DNA of 64,000 bases from Proteromonas lacertae (Eukaryota; Sar; Bigyra; Opalinata; Proteromonadidae), in assembly GCA_002245135.1 (NCBI GenBank), contig NGBS01000872.1, positions 481,742 through 545,741 of the forward strand. Reading direction: 5' to 3'. Within the stretch, counting starts at the first letter, position 1; every line of letters starts with the position of its first letter. Shown piece by piece: positions 24,357-36,557 of this stretch. Under the pieces are notes generated by a model that was not told where the DNA came from, did not search any database, and was given only the letters and a program-made list of their open reading frames with translations. The position numbers and the translations under genes are program-made.

Positions 24357-24866
24357 ATGGAAGGCTACTTTTCTACGTCCGATAGTGAAATAGATAATGG
24401 CATTGGGTCAAGGTTTGTAACTGTTGTTGACGCTTACGAGATTTTAGAACCATTATCAACTCAGCAGCCAGAAGAAAATTACAAGGATGAGAATGACGGA
24501 GTTACTGAGTTACCTAAGGCAAATCTTACAGAAGAACTTAATATTCCTGCAAATGCGCAAGTGGATCCTATTAAATGTGTAGAATGTGGAATGTCTATAC
24601 AGAAAGAAAGATCGTTTGGGTTGCAAAAGACATTAATCTGTGCAAAGTGTTCTGCTACTCATAATTCAGATATTCTTAATTTTGAAGAACCTGATAAGGA
24701 AGGACGACATAAAAAATGCTCGAGATGTAGAAAACAAAAACATATAAGCTATTTTTCTGATTCTAAAGGCAAAATACTCCAGACTTGTCAGAAGTGTTTG
24801 CTTTCTAGAAGTCGAAAATACTTCATTTGGAAGAAGGAAAGGAATATGAATAAAAATGCAAGTTAA
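24357..24866 (+). CDS. zinc-binding CxxC protein, paralogue 2 (unknown)
   Basis: A 169-residue, intronless gene, paralogue of 21882-22406. The two share MExYF at the start, DAYEILEPL and EENYKD in the acidic N-terminal half (about half the residues identical), and are about 90% identical over the CxxC half (SIQKERSFGLQK, CAKCSATHN, EEPDKEGRHKKCSRCRK, LQTCQKCLLSRSRKYF). The pair is divergently transcribed with 1.95 kb between start codons. Conserved cysteines are complete in both copies, so both are probably functional. Function unknown; a nucleic-acid-binding role is only inferred from the knuckle shape and basic tail. Confidence 0.75.
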   Translation: MEGYFSTSDSEIDNGIGSRFVTVVDAYEILEPLSTQQPEENYKDENDGVTELPKANLTEELNIPANAQVDPIKCVECGMSIQKERSFGLQKTLICAKCSATHNSDILNFEEPDKEGRHKKCSRCRKQKHISYFSDSKGKILQTCQKCLLSRSRKYFIWKKERNMNKNAS

Positions 24867-25719
24867 ATGACAATGCATAGAAAATGTATTTTTAGAAGTG
24901 TTAATAAATGTTGTAAAAAGTGTATAAATTGTCTACTATATCAAACCATTTATTTATTCATAATAATTACTCCATAATTTATACTATTTTCATTTTTATA
25001 GCTTTTTCCGTATAAAAATTTGTATTAATGCTTATACACATCATATGCATTATAGATAGTTCTAAATTCCTTTAATATAAATTTCCTTATTTATTATTTT
25101 TAGTTCTTTAACGCAATTGCATTTGTTAAATATATAATCCATTTTTATTATATCTATAGTAACAGTGGAAATATGTTTTTTGTGACTATTATCACACTGA
25201 TGTTATTCTTTTATAAATGACTTCTTTACGGTGGTGATTCATATTATTATATATCCAATATATACTCGTAGTTTATTAAGGATGGTTGCATTTGGAATTA
25301 TTAGCAACACAAATAAATCTTTCTTGTAGTACATATTCTATAGAATTAGTCAATTCTTACTACACTGTAAAGTTTAAATAAAATAAATACACTCTGAATT
25401 TGTGAAAATATACATGAATTACAGTTAAAATAGTCAAAATTAAAATCTAATTTGAATGAATGTTTGACTTGAAACTGACACTTTTCAAAACATTTTTTTT
25501 TACCTATATGTGTTGTGTGCATAGGCTAAAATAATCACTTATAATGATTGAAATGGTATAAAAACTTGTTGAATATGTAGTTTGTCGAATAGAAGATATG
25601 TTAAATTATTGTCACATATAGTCAATAGAGTAAAAATTTACATGCAGTCGATGTTATTCATCTAAATATACCAAATAAATCATTATTAATCTGATTAATA
25701 ACAAAATATCTTAAAATGT
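24867..25719. other. intergenic, nothing recognised
   Basis: 853 AT-rich bases between the zinc-binding paralogue and the coiled-coil gene. No open frame or RNA gene is visible. It is the right flank of the gene-poor island. Confidence 0.4.
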
Positions 25720-27180
25720 TTACACTTTTTCTTTTGATTTTGTGATTATATCAAAAGATGCTTTAATATAGTAATTCATAAACAATTTGTCATTTAAATA
25801 ACGAGATGGAACATGATTTTTGTAATAATTTTCAAGGTAATTTATTACTTCAGAATTTGTTGAGTCATTTGTTAAAGTATATCCATTAGTAGCATTTACT
25901 ATCAAATCTTTAAACAGCTTTTCTGATAAAATCTCATCATCATCTTCTTCTTCAGAATTGTTTTCATTCATTTTATTAATTAGATTTTCTATTTCTTTCA
26001 ATTGTTTCTGATATTCTTCTTTCTGTTCTTTATCATCTTCAGTACAGCTATTTAATTTAAGTTTTATATTGTGATAATCTTTTATAATACTATCATAACC
26101 TGTTAAAGCATCATTTTCATTATTTACAATAGGTAGAGAAAGTTGTAATGTCTTTGTTGTTGTTGTCATCGTTGGATTATTTGATGATGATAAATGTTGA
26201 AGTCTTTCTTCAAGAATATTTGTACTTTCTTCTAAGCTTTTCAATGTATCTTTATATTTCACATAATTACTAGAGTCTATTTGTATTTCTTTCATTATCT
26301 CATTATATTTATCAGCATTATTCTTCATTGTTGTTTTTATAGAAGAGTATTCATTATAAAATGCATTACTAATCGAATTAGATGGAGGTGGTGTTGATGG
26401 TGGTTTTGGAAAATTGATTTTCTTCTAATAAATTATAATTACTATATATATATAATAATCTATACTTTTTCTTTATTCATTTCTATTCCTAATTCTCTTT
26501 CAACATTATTATATTCAGAAACTATTTCAGACATTTTTGACAATAATGCTGGTATATGTTTTGGTGTTGATTTTACTAAATATGATCTAAATAACAAATA
26601 ATCGTGTTTCAACTTATCTAGTTTCACTTCTAATTCTTTTATTTTTTCTGATTTTACATACAAAGGAGGAGGAGGATGTGATTTAAGTAACACTGGAGGA
26701 TTAGTTGGTAATGTTTTATTATCTGATGAAATCATTGTAACCTATTCATTGAAATTATAGTAATGGAATTTATACATCTTCAGTTATACGGTCTTGAATT
26801 TCATCATTTAGTTTATCAAATAATACCTTCATTTCACCAAATCTATTAAATATTCCCATAATCTCTTCATCATTACTAAATAGCAATGCTTCTTGTAATT
26901 CCACAAACTCATTTTGTGCATTTTTCACATCCTTTGATATATCTTCCAGAGATCTGTTGTGTAATTTATGCCTATGTGTAGAATATAATGCTTTTAACAA
27001 TACTCTTCTATTTGTTCATTTAATATTTTGAATTTTTCTTTGATTTTCTCAATCTGTTCTGGATTATCATCACCACAATCTTTCAATTTTTTCAATTCTT
27101 CCTAAGTTCGAGAAATAAATAAATATTTATACTTTTAGCTCATTTATTTTAATTATAACCTTCTCTTCAAAATCACTCAT
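25720..27180 (-). CDS. coiled-coil protein, unknown
   Basis: 440 residues from five exons on the minus strand; introns of 31, 32, 34 and 41 nt. The start MSDFEEKVIIKINELKEEL leads straight into heptad-like repeats. A short proline-rich linker (PPVLLKSHPPPPLYVK) and another (PPSTPPPSNS) separate three long helical blocks. The acidic run NNSEEEDDDEILSE lies near the C-terminus, which ends with a more globular-looking segment (YLENYYKNHVPSRYLNDKLF). No family recognised; the layout resembles structural or adaptor proteins of the cytoskeleton. Confidence 0.65.
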
Positions 27181-27300
27181 TTTTAAAACCACTATATTTT
27201 TAGTAATTATTTTTTATGTATTTTAATCAAACAAAAATATTTATTTAAAAACCAATAAAAATAACAGGAACAATAAATATGAATGTATACATATAAATAT

Positions 27301-28736
27301 CTATCTTTTTGAAATTTGTCGATTATTAAACCTTTGAGATAAATTAGAGTGTGTACCACTATAACTAATATTTCTACTATTATGAGAATGATGATGATGA
27401 TGTTTATTCTTAGAATTATTACCACTACTATTTCTAGTTTTACCAGGTTGTAAACTTGGTTTATATTTTGAATCTCTTTGAGTTCGACTATCTCTATGAG
27501 ATGTCCTTGTAGTTGGAATAATAGGAGTTGTTTCATCATCCATTGCATTTTCATCTACAGTTAAATTATACTCATAACCTCTAAATAATTCTTGCTGCAT
27601 AGCAATATAAGGATCTTTCTCTTGTTCTTTCTCATATATTTCTTCCACTTCGAATTGATTATCACAATTCACTGTATCTGTTCGTGGTCTGAATGGTATA
27701 TTTCTATATCTTCTAGCCATTAAAGAATCCCAGTCAAAATCATTAAACCATGGGTGATTCTGCACTTCACCTACTCCATTATTACCAAATCGATATTGTG
27801 GATTAACGATTAATAATCCTTGAATAAATGACTTACACTCAGCTGATACATGATCTAAATGTTTTAATTTACATTTTTCAGGATCAGTCTATTATATAAT
27901 ATAATTATATATTATCTGTATATATATACAAGTAATTCTTTACATTTTTCTTTACTTTCTGGTCTTAGTTTTTTCAATTGATCTTGGTGAAATGGTCGAT
28001 GTTTTGTAACAAACTCAAATGTCATTACTCCTACACTCCACCAATCTGCTGAATATGTATGTGCATGGTCTTTATTTAAATATATCTCAGGAGCCATATA
28101 GGATAATGTTCCAGAACCTTCATAACAATAGCCAGTTGGAACTCTTCTGGATAATCCAAAATCACTTAATTTTACATATCCTTCGGTATCCATTAGTAAA
28201 TTCTCTGGTTTTATATCACGATGCATTATTGTATTACGATGCAAATAACCTAATGCTAATATTTCTTGTGCTATATAAAATTTTGCTCGTGTTTCTGTGA
28301 ATCCTTCTTCTGAACTGGATAACTGGTAACGGAGATCGCCTCCTAATGCCAGATCCATTATAATATATAATTTTGATTCATCTTGAAAAGCATCTATAAC
28401 AATAATATATACATTTTATAAATGATACAATGTGAGTTACATATAAAAGGATGTTTAGCTATAGCTAATATATTACGTTCTGCAAATAAATTAATTCTTG
28501 CAGCATCACCTTTTGAAGAGTGTATTATCATCTTCTTATCTATAGTTTTCATAGCGTACCATTTCCCTTTGTTAGGAGATGATACCTTTTTAACAGCATT
28601 CACTTTACCAAATCCTCCTTTACCTACCACTCTTTGGATTTCAAAGTGGTCTAATCCTACTTTTTTAGGGTTATAACTCGGTTTACTATAATGTTGAAAT
28701 AAATAATTATGAATACTTAAATAGGCAATTCCCCAT
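27301..28736 (-). CDS. STK32/YANK-type AGC protein kinase, N-myristoylation signal
   Basis: Serine/threonine kinase of 442 residues. The real start is ATG at 28736 giving MGNCLF, split by a 31-nt intron (28716-28686); Gly2 with Cys4 fits N-myristoylation plus palmitoylation, as in STK32 kinases. Motifs: VGKGGFGKV (P-loop), AMKTI (Lys), AERNIL (helix C Glu), DLALGGDLRYQL, HRDIKPENLL, DFGLSRR, MAPE. The last two are typical of an active kinase. After the kinase core, FRP...NCDNQFEVEEIYEKE matches the STK32 C-terminal extension (NCDPTFELEEMI). The tail is basic with a His run. Other introns are 28428-28394 and 27929-27889. Confidence 0.88.
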
Positions 28737-28925
28737 ATATTCAATAGGGCGTTTATAAATTATCTAACGATATAAATTCCCAAAAATTGATCCGTTTTAC
28801 TAATACAAAATTTATTTATTTTTATCTGTCTATGCTTTGTATTATTATTCATATGGGTTTATTATATTTCAAAGTAACAGGAAATTATATTATATAAATT
28901 TAAGCATTAATGAGAAAAATGTGGA

Positions 28926-30245
28926 TCAAAATTCATCGTCCACCAGTGCAATGATTCTATGAGGTACAACATTACTTGCTACAGACATGGAATATGCTCC
29001 AAATTTATCTAAATACAGCCAATCACCTATTTCAAGTAAAGGTAACATTATATCGTTGTTGATTATATCATATTTTCTAGTAGTTGGACCAAATATTTTG
29101 GATTTATATTTTACTCCATCTTTATTATCACTAATCAATATTTCAAATTTTAACTCAGTTTTGCTTAACATAAAATCTTCAAAAGCACCATATATACCTT
29201 CATTTAATCTGTAAGTTACACTCTCTATTTCATCTTTATCATTTCTATTCACAGTGACTAAACTGATCCTGAAACACATTAACAGGCTTTCTTCAGCAAA
29301 ATACCTTCCTGGTTCACTTATTACAGTAATATTATCAAGATCGAACAATTCTTTTAAATCCTTATTAACAGTTTCACTTATTTCTTTTAAACTAATTTTC
29401 TGTTCAACACCAGGCCATCCACCTCCTAGATCTAACAGTTCAAATTTATATCCGTAGTTTTCACCTATTTTAAATACCTTATAACTATCTTCTAATGCTT
29501 TATGAAAAGCTATTGGGTTCATACAACCACTACCAACATGAAAAGATACTCCTTTTATTGGATATTTTAATCTGCAACATTCTTTTATTATATCTTCACA
29601 TTCAGAAATAGATGCACCAAATTTTGCACCCAAAGGACATTCACTATAACTGTCATCTACAGCTATTCTTATCACTACTCCTGCTAGATGTTTATCATTA
29701 TAGATTTTAACTATTTTAGATATTTCTTGAACATTATCGACTGTCATATAATTTACATTTTGAGAGAAAGCATATTTTAAGTGTTCTTCACTCTTTACTG
29801 GATTTGCAAATATTATATGACTGGGTGGAACTTTGTTTTCTACTCTCATTTTTTCTACTTCTCCTTTGCTTGCACAATCATAACACATAAATCCAAGGCT
29901 TGACATATATGATAATATGTAATTATTTGGAAAACACTTTATTGCTATTAATTAGATATTGTAATGTAGTATACCATAGTATGGTTGAACATCAGGGAAG
30001 ATTGAACTCCATTTTCTAATTTGAGAAGAAATTCTATTCATTACAATGAAACAATAATTCATTTCAGGATCTTCATCTTCATCAACAATCTCTTGCACAG
30101 TTTCTATCAATTTATCATGAGGATATAACGCAATGTCGTTATCCTCTTTGTTACTTTCATACCAATCCTTAAGATTAGCATTTTCAAGCAATGTTATGTC
30201 GCTGCATCTGTATAGTGTGTAATTAAAATCACTATCTTCGCTCAT
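28926..30245 (-). CDS. ornithine decarboxylase-like PLP protein lacking the catalytic Cys
   Basis: Fold type III PLP-dependent decarboxylase of the ODC/antizyme-inhibitor group, 429 residues, exons 30245-29975 and 29944-28926 with a 30-nt intron. Splicing creates YYAIKC, holding the PLP lysine. FHVGSG, LDLGGGWPG, EPGRY and FGAYS are intact. However the active-site segment usually WGPTCDGLD reads FGPTTRKYD, so the catalytic Cys360 and Asp361 are replaced by Thr and Arg, and the usual NDGVYGSF Asp332 is Glu (NEGIYGAF). These positions define decarboxylation and ornithine binding. It may be a decarboxylase with another substrate, or an antizyme-inhibitor-like pseudoenzyme. Alternative in-frame start at 30278 is possible. 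Confidence 0.85.
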
Positions 30246-30383
30246 TTTGAAGAACAAAATATTATATAGCCGTTTCATAAAATGGAAAATGTTCTTCTTC
30301 TCAATATATAATTATGTGTTTTAAAATATCAACAAAAAAACAGCAAATAAAACAAAAGAAACAATAATATAAAATCAACCATC

Positions 30384-30998
30384 TTAATCGTCTTCCTCTA
30401 AATCATCACTAAAATCTCCCTCCATATTACCTTCTTCATCATCCTCTTCACCGTCTTCCACCTCACTTCCTTCATCATCATCATCATCATCATCATCACC
30501 TGCTGTTTCCTTATATTTGTTAATACTTTCATATTCTACACTCACTTCATCTTTCAATAATTTCATTTGACTTTCTAAGAAATCTAATCTTCCTAATAAT
30601 TCACATAATTTCAAATTTGCTCTACTTCTATCGTCTAATAATTTTCTTAAAAACTTTAGTTTTTCATTCATATCCTTTAAACCCATAAAATAGTCACTAT
30701 GAATTGATAAAACAGCTTTTATCCATAAAAATGTACTGTATCCACTTCGAGGTTTCTTTTCAAATTTACTGATGCAAACATCAAGCAATTTCAAACTTTC
30801 ATCATTTGATAGTTTTGTTACAGTATGATATATAATCTATAATAAATACAATAAAACAATATGTATATTGTTTATACATTTGGTTTTCTTTGATTTAAGC
30901 AAAAAGTTAACATTGTTTTATCGTTAGTTTGAAGAGCTTGACACAAAATTGTATAAATTGAAGAAGCATCATTCTATTAATAAGATAATAATAATTAC

Positions 30999-31033
<35 letters not shown>

Positions 31034-32497
31034 TTTTAAATCTTTAGGTATATCTAATTTAGATGATACTTTCTTCTCTTTATATTCTTCTGTTGATTTT
31101 GTAAATTCTTCTATTCTTTTACCTAACTCCACATCTTCTAAAGATATTGATGATTTTCTATCTTTCTTTGTTTCAATCACATTACTTGATGGAATAGCTG
31201 AATCTTTTGCTCCTAATATGTGAGTTTTCTCAGATATTTTCATTTTCTTTGCTTTTAGATCTTCTTCTTCTTCTTTTTCTATTACTTGTTCATCTTCTGT
31301 TATATCATCAGTTGATTCATCATTTTCACTACCATTTTCTTCTGCTGTTTTTACAAATGTTGATTTTATTGATTCTACATTATCATAATCACTTATTTCA
31401 ATAAACTCTAATGTTTTATCATTATCATTTACTAATTTCAATGTCTTATTGCATGTCAATGAAATTAAGTTCATTTTTAAACTAATACTTTTCAATTTAG
31501 TAATCTCTATAGGTGATGATGATAAATCTGATGAAAAAATATCAATTCCATTAGAATGAATTACATAAAATTTATAATGTGTATCAGAAGTTGAAAAAGT
31601 GTAATTTATTATTGAACCATCACATACACAAGTGGTTGTATTTTTCTATTTAAATATATATATATATATATATATATACAATAGTGTTACTGTCTGTTGA
31701 GATTAATTGAATACCTCTTCCACTTCCAACAATAATATATTTTGTTCCTTTTAAATATCTCATAAATATGATTTCTTTATCTAATGTTGACACTCGATTT
31801 ATTTTCTTTATTTCTTTACTACCAATTGACCAACAACTAAATATAATAAATTATTAATATATACATTATTGAACTAGATGCAGTATAAAACATTGTTTCA
31901 TCTTCATTGATCAATATGAAATTACTTGTATGTTTACCCATTGAATATTTACTTAGAAAATCTCCATTCATCTATATATATATTTATTAATATAAATTAT
32001 ACATGATAATCATATATTGTTGTTTTTGATGTGAAATATATTTCAGTATTATTTTTGTTAATACAAATGCTGGATATTGGATCTTTTATATTCTGATCTC
32101 CACCATATTTCTTGGTTATTGTACCTGTACCTAAATCCCATAAATGTACTTCTCCTGCTGAAGTTCCTACTAATAATTGACCTAATGTGTCATTCGAACT
32201 TCCTCTTTTTCGTTTTTTGACAGATTTCTATTCAATATAACAAAATATTATACTTCAACATTTGGCGTAACCCATAGAATACATGTATACGATACTTGTA
32301 GCTGATCAGAATCTGTATATGTTTGTATAACTTTACCTGTTGCCTATATTGAATATTAGTTTAATGAAAATACTGAATCCCAAATATTGATGTGATTGTC
32401 GGATGTAATTATTGCAAAATATGATCCATCACTATTAAACGTTGACAAAGGATATCTAAAATTATAGTATTCTACTGATTATATACTTAAATGACAT
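30384..32497 (-). CDS. WDR43: UTP5/WDR43, t-UTP subunit of the SSU processome
   Basis: Nucleolar WD40 protein of the early 90S pre-ribosome, needed for pre-rRNA transcription and 18S maturation. The N-terminal MSFKYPLSTFNSDGSYFAII opens a WD propeller (NHINIWDS, GEVHLWDLGTG). A KKRKRGSSND block sits where human WDR43 has a similar basic insert. The C-terminal Utp12 domain runs from about ILCQALQTNDKTMLTFCLNQ through RSGYSTFLWIKAVLSIHSDY to LLGRLDFL. It ends in a long Asp/Glu tail. Introns include 32486-32456, 32373-32344 and one with a long AT repeat (about 31034-30979). Its start codon is 36 bp from that of MRD1. Confidence 0.82.
31003..31031. repeat. (AT)n microsatellite in an intron
   Basis: About 29 bases of uninterrupted TA dinucleotides, inside an intron of the UTP5/WDR43 gene. 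Similar AT or ATT runs sit in other introns, for example 14234-14258 and 42515-42547. Confidence 0.85.
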
Positions 32498-32533
32498 AAT
32501 TCAATTCACAATTAGGTTTGAAGTGTCAAGCTA
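32498..32533. promoter_or_regulatory. 36-bp bidirectional intergenic region
   Basis: The only sequence between the divergent start codons of UTP5/WDR43 and MRD1/RBM19. Both 5' untranslated regions and any core promoter must fit in or overlap the genes. No motif is assigned. Confidence 0.55.
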
Positions 32534-34582
32534 ATGAGTAGGTTATTTCTCAAAAATATTCCAGTTGCAATAACTGAGGAACGATTAAAGAAACATTTTG
32601 AACCTGCTGGAGTTGTTACTGATGTTAGGATATTGAAAAAGCAGTATTATATTTCTGAATTAATATTTAGGAATGGAAAAGCCAGAAAAATTGCCTTTGT
32701 AGGGTTTAAAACACATGAAGAAGCTGAAAAAGCAATAAAAATGTTTAATAAAACATTCATAGACACAAGCAGAGTAGAAATAGAATATGCAAAAGGAGTA
32801 TAAACATTTTAATAACATAATAGTTTGACGAAAAAGATAATAAAAAGAAAAATAATAAAACAGAATCAGCAAAAGAAGAAAAAACAAATAAATCAGATTC
32901 TGAAAAACAAGATCCTTTATCAATGATAACACAATTAGAAGAACCAGATGGTCGTTTATTTATTCGTAATTTACCTTATTCATGTACAGAAGCAGATTTA
33001 ATGAAACTTTTTTCTAAATATGGTGAAATAACAGAATTGAAATTACCATTAGATGATAAACAGCAATGTAAAGGATATGCATTTTTGACTTACACATTAC
33101 CAGAATCATCAATTAAAGCAATTAATGGTTTAGATGGTAAAGTTTTTCAAGTATTTCATTACTAATTATTAATATTATTATTCTAATAGGGTCGTTTATT
33201 ACATATTTTACATGGAAAATCAAAATTTGATGAAGCAAATAGCAGTGGTAAAGCATCAACAGAAATATACAAATTTAAAAGAGAATTGGAAAAGAAAGCT
33301 GAGTCTATGAAAGATACAAGTTGGAATGCATTATATATTCGAAGTGATACAATAGTTGATTATATTGCATCAAAATATAACATGAAAAAGAGTGAAATTT
33401 TAAACGTACAAGAAGGAAATATGGCTGTAAGATTAGCATTAGGTGAAACTGAAGTGATTGATGAAACTAAAGAGTTTTTAAAAGATCAAGGAATTGATAT
33501 GGAGGAATTAGATGTATATTTATTTATTCGTTTATTATTATTATAGAAAGCTTCTCGTGGTGCAAAAATAAGTCGTTCAAACACAATATTGTTAGTGAAA
33601 AACTTACCTTTTGATACTAATGAGAATGAAATAAGACAAATGTTAATGAAACATGGAAATATAAATAGGTTAATACTTCCACCATCTAAAGCTTTATGTA
33701 TTGTAGAATATTTAATACCTTCTGAAGCTAAGAATGCATTTAAAACATTGAGTTATAGTAAATTTCATGATGTACCACTTTACTTAGAATATGCACCAGA
33801 AAAAATAATGAATAATAGTAGTAAATCAAAAGCAGATAAATCGAAAAAGAAATTAGAAAAGAAAGATGAAAATGAAAATGATGTAGTGAAAGAGGAGGAA
33901 GAAATAATGAATGATGAAGTAGATGATGAATCAATAGCAGCAACAATATTTGTTAAAAATTTAAATTTCACAACAACAGAAGAAGTATTAAAACAGCATT
34001 TTTTATCATGCGGAGAAATTAGATCAGTTACAATAGCAAAGAAAAGAAATTCAACCAATAAATCAGAATTTCTATCTCTTGGCTATGGTTTTATTGAATT
34101 TACATCAAAAGAATCAGCCTTAAAAGCTGTAAAAACCCTTCAAGGAAGTATTTTAGAAGATCATAAATTAGAATTAAGTTATTCAAAACGAGAGAATGAT
34201 GAAGAAGAGAAGAAAAGAAAAAGAAGTAGAGGTATTATGGAAGGAAAACCAACAACAAAATTATTAGTAAGAAATTTAGCATTCCAAGCTACAAGAAATG
34301 ATTTGAGAGAATTATTTGGTGCTTATGGTGAATTAAAGAGTATTAGAATACCAAAGAAATTTGATGGAAGTAATAGAGGTTTTGGTTTTGTTGAATTTTT
34401 GACTAAAGATGATACTAAATCTGCATTTGAACATTTACAGAAGTATATTATTATTTTATCTTATTTTTTTTATTAGTACTCACTTGTATGGAAGAAAATT
34501 GATCATTGAATGGAGTGAAGAAAAAGATGATGTTGAATCATTAAGAAAGAAAGTCAAAAAGCATTTTTCTGAATCTAATTAG
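32534..34582 (+). CDS. RBM19: MRD1/RBM19, multi-RRM pre-rRNA processing factor
   Basis: 629 residues with five RRMs, acting in U3-dependent 18S rRNA processing in the nucleolus. RRM1: SRLFLKNIPVAITEERLKKH; its C-terminal NKTFIDTSRVEIEYAKG matches the family's KSFIDTSRITVEFCK. RRM2: GRLFIRNLPYSCTEADL. RRM3: TILLVKNLPFDTNENEI. RRM4: ATIFVKNLNFTTTEEVL. RRM5: TKLLVRNLAFQATRNDL, ending LIIEWSEE. Introns: 32644-32670 (27 nt, in frame; removal closes RRM1), 32798-32823, 33151-33189, 33514-33546 and 34443-34476. Acidic/lysine linkers separate the domains. Confidence 0.93.
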
Positions 34583-34684
34583 TGAACATTCATAAATTTT
34601 AATCGTTTGTTATTGAGTTTGTCTTTTTTAAGAGAAAAAATACTGAAATTTAAAGTAATAATTAATAATTATACAAATTGATTA

Positions 34685-36410
34685 TTATACGTAATTATTT
34701 TCATATGTATGTAATAACTCAAATATATCTTCCACTATTTTTATATATTCTGGCATTATTGTTTGATTATTCAAAATTAGTTTCATTTTCTGCAGCAACT
34801 CTTGATTAATCTCTCTATTGTATAATACACAGATAATAAAAAATTATATCTATACTCTGTGTGTTTAAATTCCAATGAAGATTCAATTATATTATAAACA
34901 AGTTCATATTCTTCATTTTCACAATACACTTTAATTGCATGAAGAAACAATTCAGGTGACCAATTACTCTCCAATAATACAGTGCTTAAATCATATCTAT
35001 TAGACTTTACAAAACAGTTAAAGAATTTCTTGGAAGTCTCTATTACAGCCTTTAGATCTCTATTTTCTGAATCTGCTAAAATCTATTTCATTAAATTAAA
35101 ATTAAAAATACTTGAAGAGGTTTATCTGAACAATCATAGAGTAAAGATTTCTGATAAAATATCTCTGCTAAATCTACAACAACCATATTATTAGATTTTA
35201 ATAAATCTTCATATTTATCACAAGCTTTACTAAACGTTGATTCATTATCTAAAGCATCTGATAATTCATTAAATTCGTCAGTTTCTGGTAATTTCACACA
35301 ACTTTTCCATTCACTGTTTTTCTTTTTCTCACTCTCTTTTATTTGTTTGGAGACATCTAATTTCTGGAAAAAACGATCACTTGACATTGATCTACCACAT
35401 TCTAAAAGATTTCTATTCTTTGGTGTGTTTTCTTCATCATCCTCTTCATCTTCTTCTTCAGATGTATTTATTACTGCAATCTTTGAAGCTACAATTGATC
35501 TACCTCGATTTCTAGGATTTACTATTGTTTTATTTGATAATTTATGTCCTGATACTACAATATTAGTCATATTATTTTTCACTAAAAAACTGTGAACGTT
35601 GTTTCTTAAAGGAGAATGTCTAAGTCTATTGGCTAATAATTGTTGAATTTGTTGTTGTTGTTTTGCAGTTGATGATGATTTTGGAGGTGGAGGACGAGAT
35701 GATGGAGGCAACATATCAAATTGAAATGGAGATGTTCTATAAATATATATATAATAAAAGATAATACTTTATCGGTTTATTTGAATAATCAAACACTCTA
35801 TCATTTGATGTTGTAATATTATTATTTACATTTACATTATTGTTATTATTGATTGATTTACATCTGTTATATGTTTTGGAAGGTTTAGCTGGAGGAGCTG
35901 GTTTTCTTCCATATGGATTTGGCTGATTCGAACGATGAATTGGAGTGGGAGGAGGATAAGGATTTGGAGGAGTTTTCTATTGATTATTAATTATTCAAAA
36001 AAAATACTATTTCTGGTTGTAAATCAACTATTTCTATATCTACATCCATTAGATCGGAGAGACTATTATTATAAATATATGATATAATAAATACCTTGGA
36101 ATTTCGGTTAAATGTCCGTTTTTGTCACAAACCTTTTGTCTATCTAACCCAATGGTCTAATTAATTACAAAACATATTTTATATACTCTTGTTTCAAGTA
36201 AGTCTTTGATGCTACTAGAAGCCATTCTCATTCTTGATTGAGATAGTTTTGGAGCGCTCTAATATTTATATCAATATCATTCATACACAATAATCATCTT
36301 CATCTGAAGATGAATCATCACTAGCTGGAACTTTTGATTCATGTTTTGAGAATAAGTTGTTCTAATATCATATATATAATCTATACTTCATCTTCTATAT
36401 TTTTCCACAT
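34685..36410 (-). CDS. proline/serine-rich protein with helical C-terminus, unknown
   Basis: 492 residues from nine exons on the minus strand; eight introns of 25-41 nt and the frame closes. Starts MWKNIEDENNLFSKHES at 36410, followed by an Asp/Ser acidic patch, proline-rich stretches (PPNPYPPPTPIHRS, PAPPAKPSKTYN) and polyAsn/polyGln. The last ~170 residues are helical repeats (ELSDALDNESTFSKACDKYE, LAEIFYQKSLLYDC, ELLQKMKLILNN) that could be a TPR- or ARM-like fold. No family recognised. Confidence 0.6.
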
Positions 36411-36557
36411 AATTCTATTGTTTCAATTCTTGTGTCATGCAAAATACTAACTGATTGAAAAAAATAACTGTCGAGCCAAGTTTATGAGATTAAATAGTCC
36501 TCTCATAGTTAATTTAAAAAACAAACACATTAATATTTCAACAAACAGATAAATTAT

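Noticed and set aside
21882-24866. DNA transposon with the two CxxC genes as terminal inverted repeats.
   Set aside because: No transposase, no target-site duplication seen; similarity is limited to coding sequence plus 18 bases.
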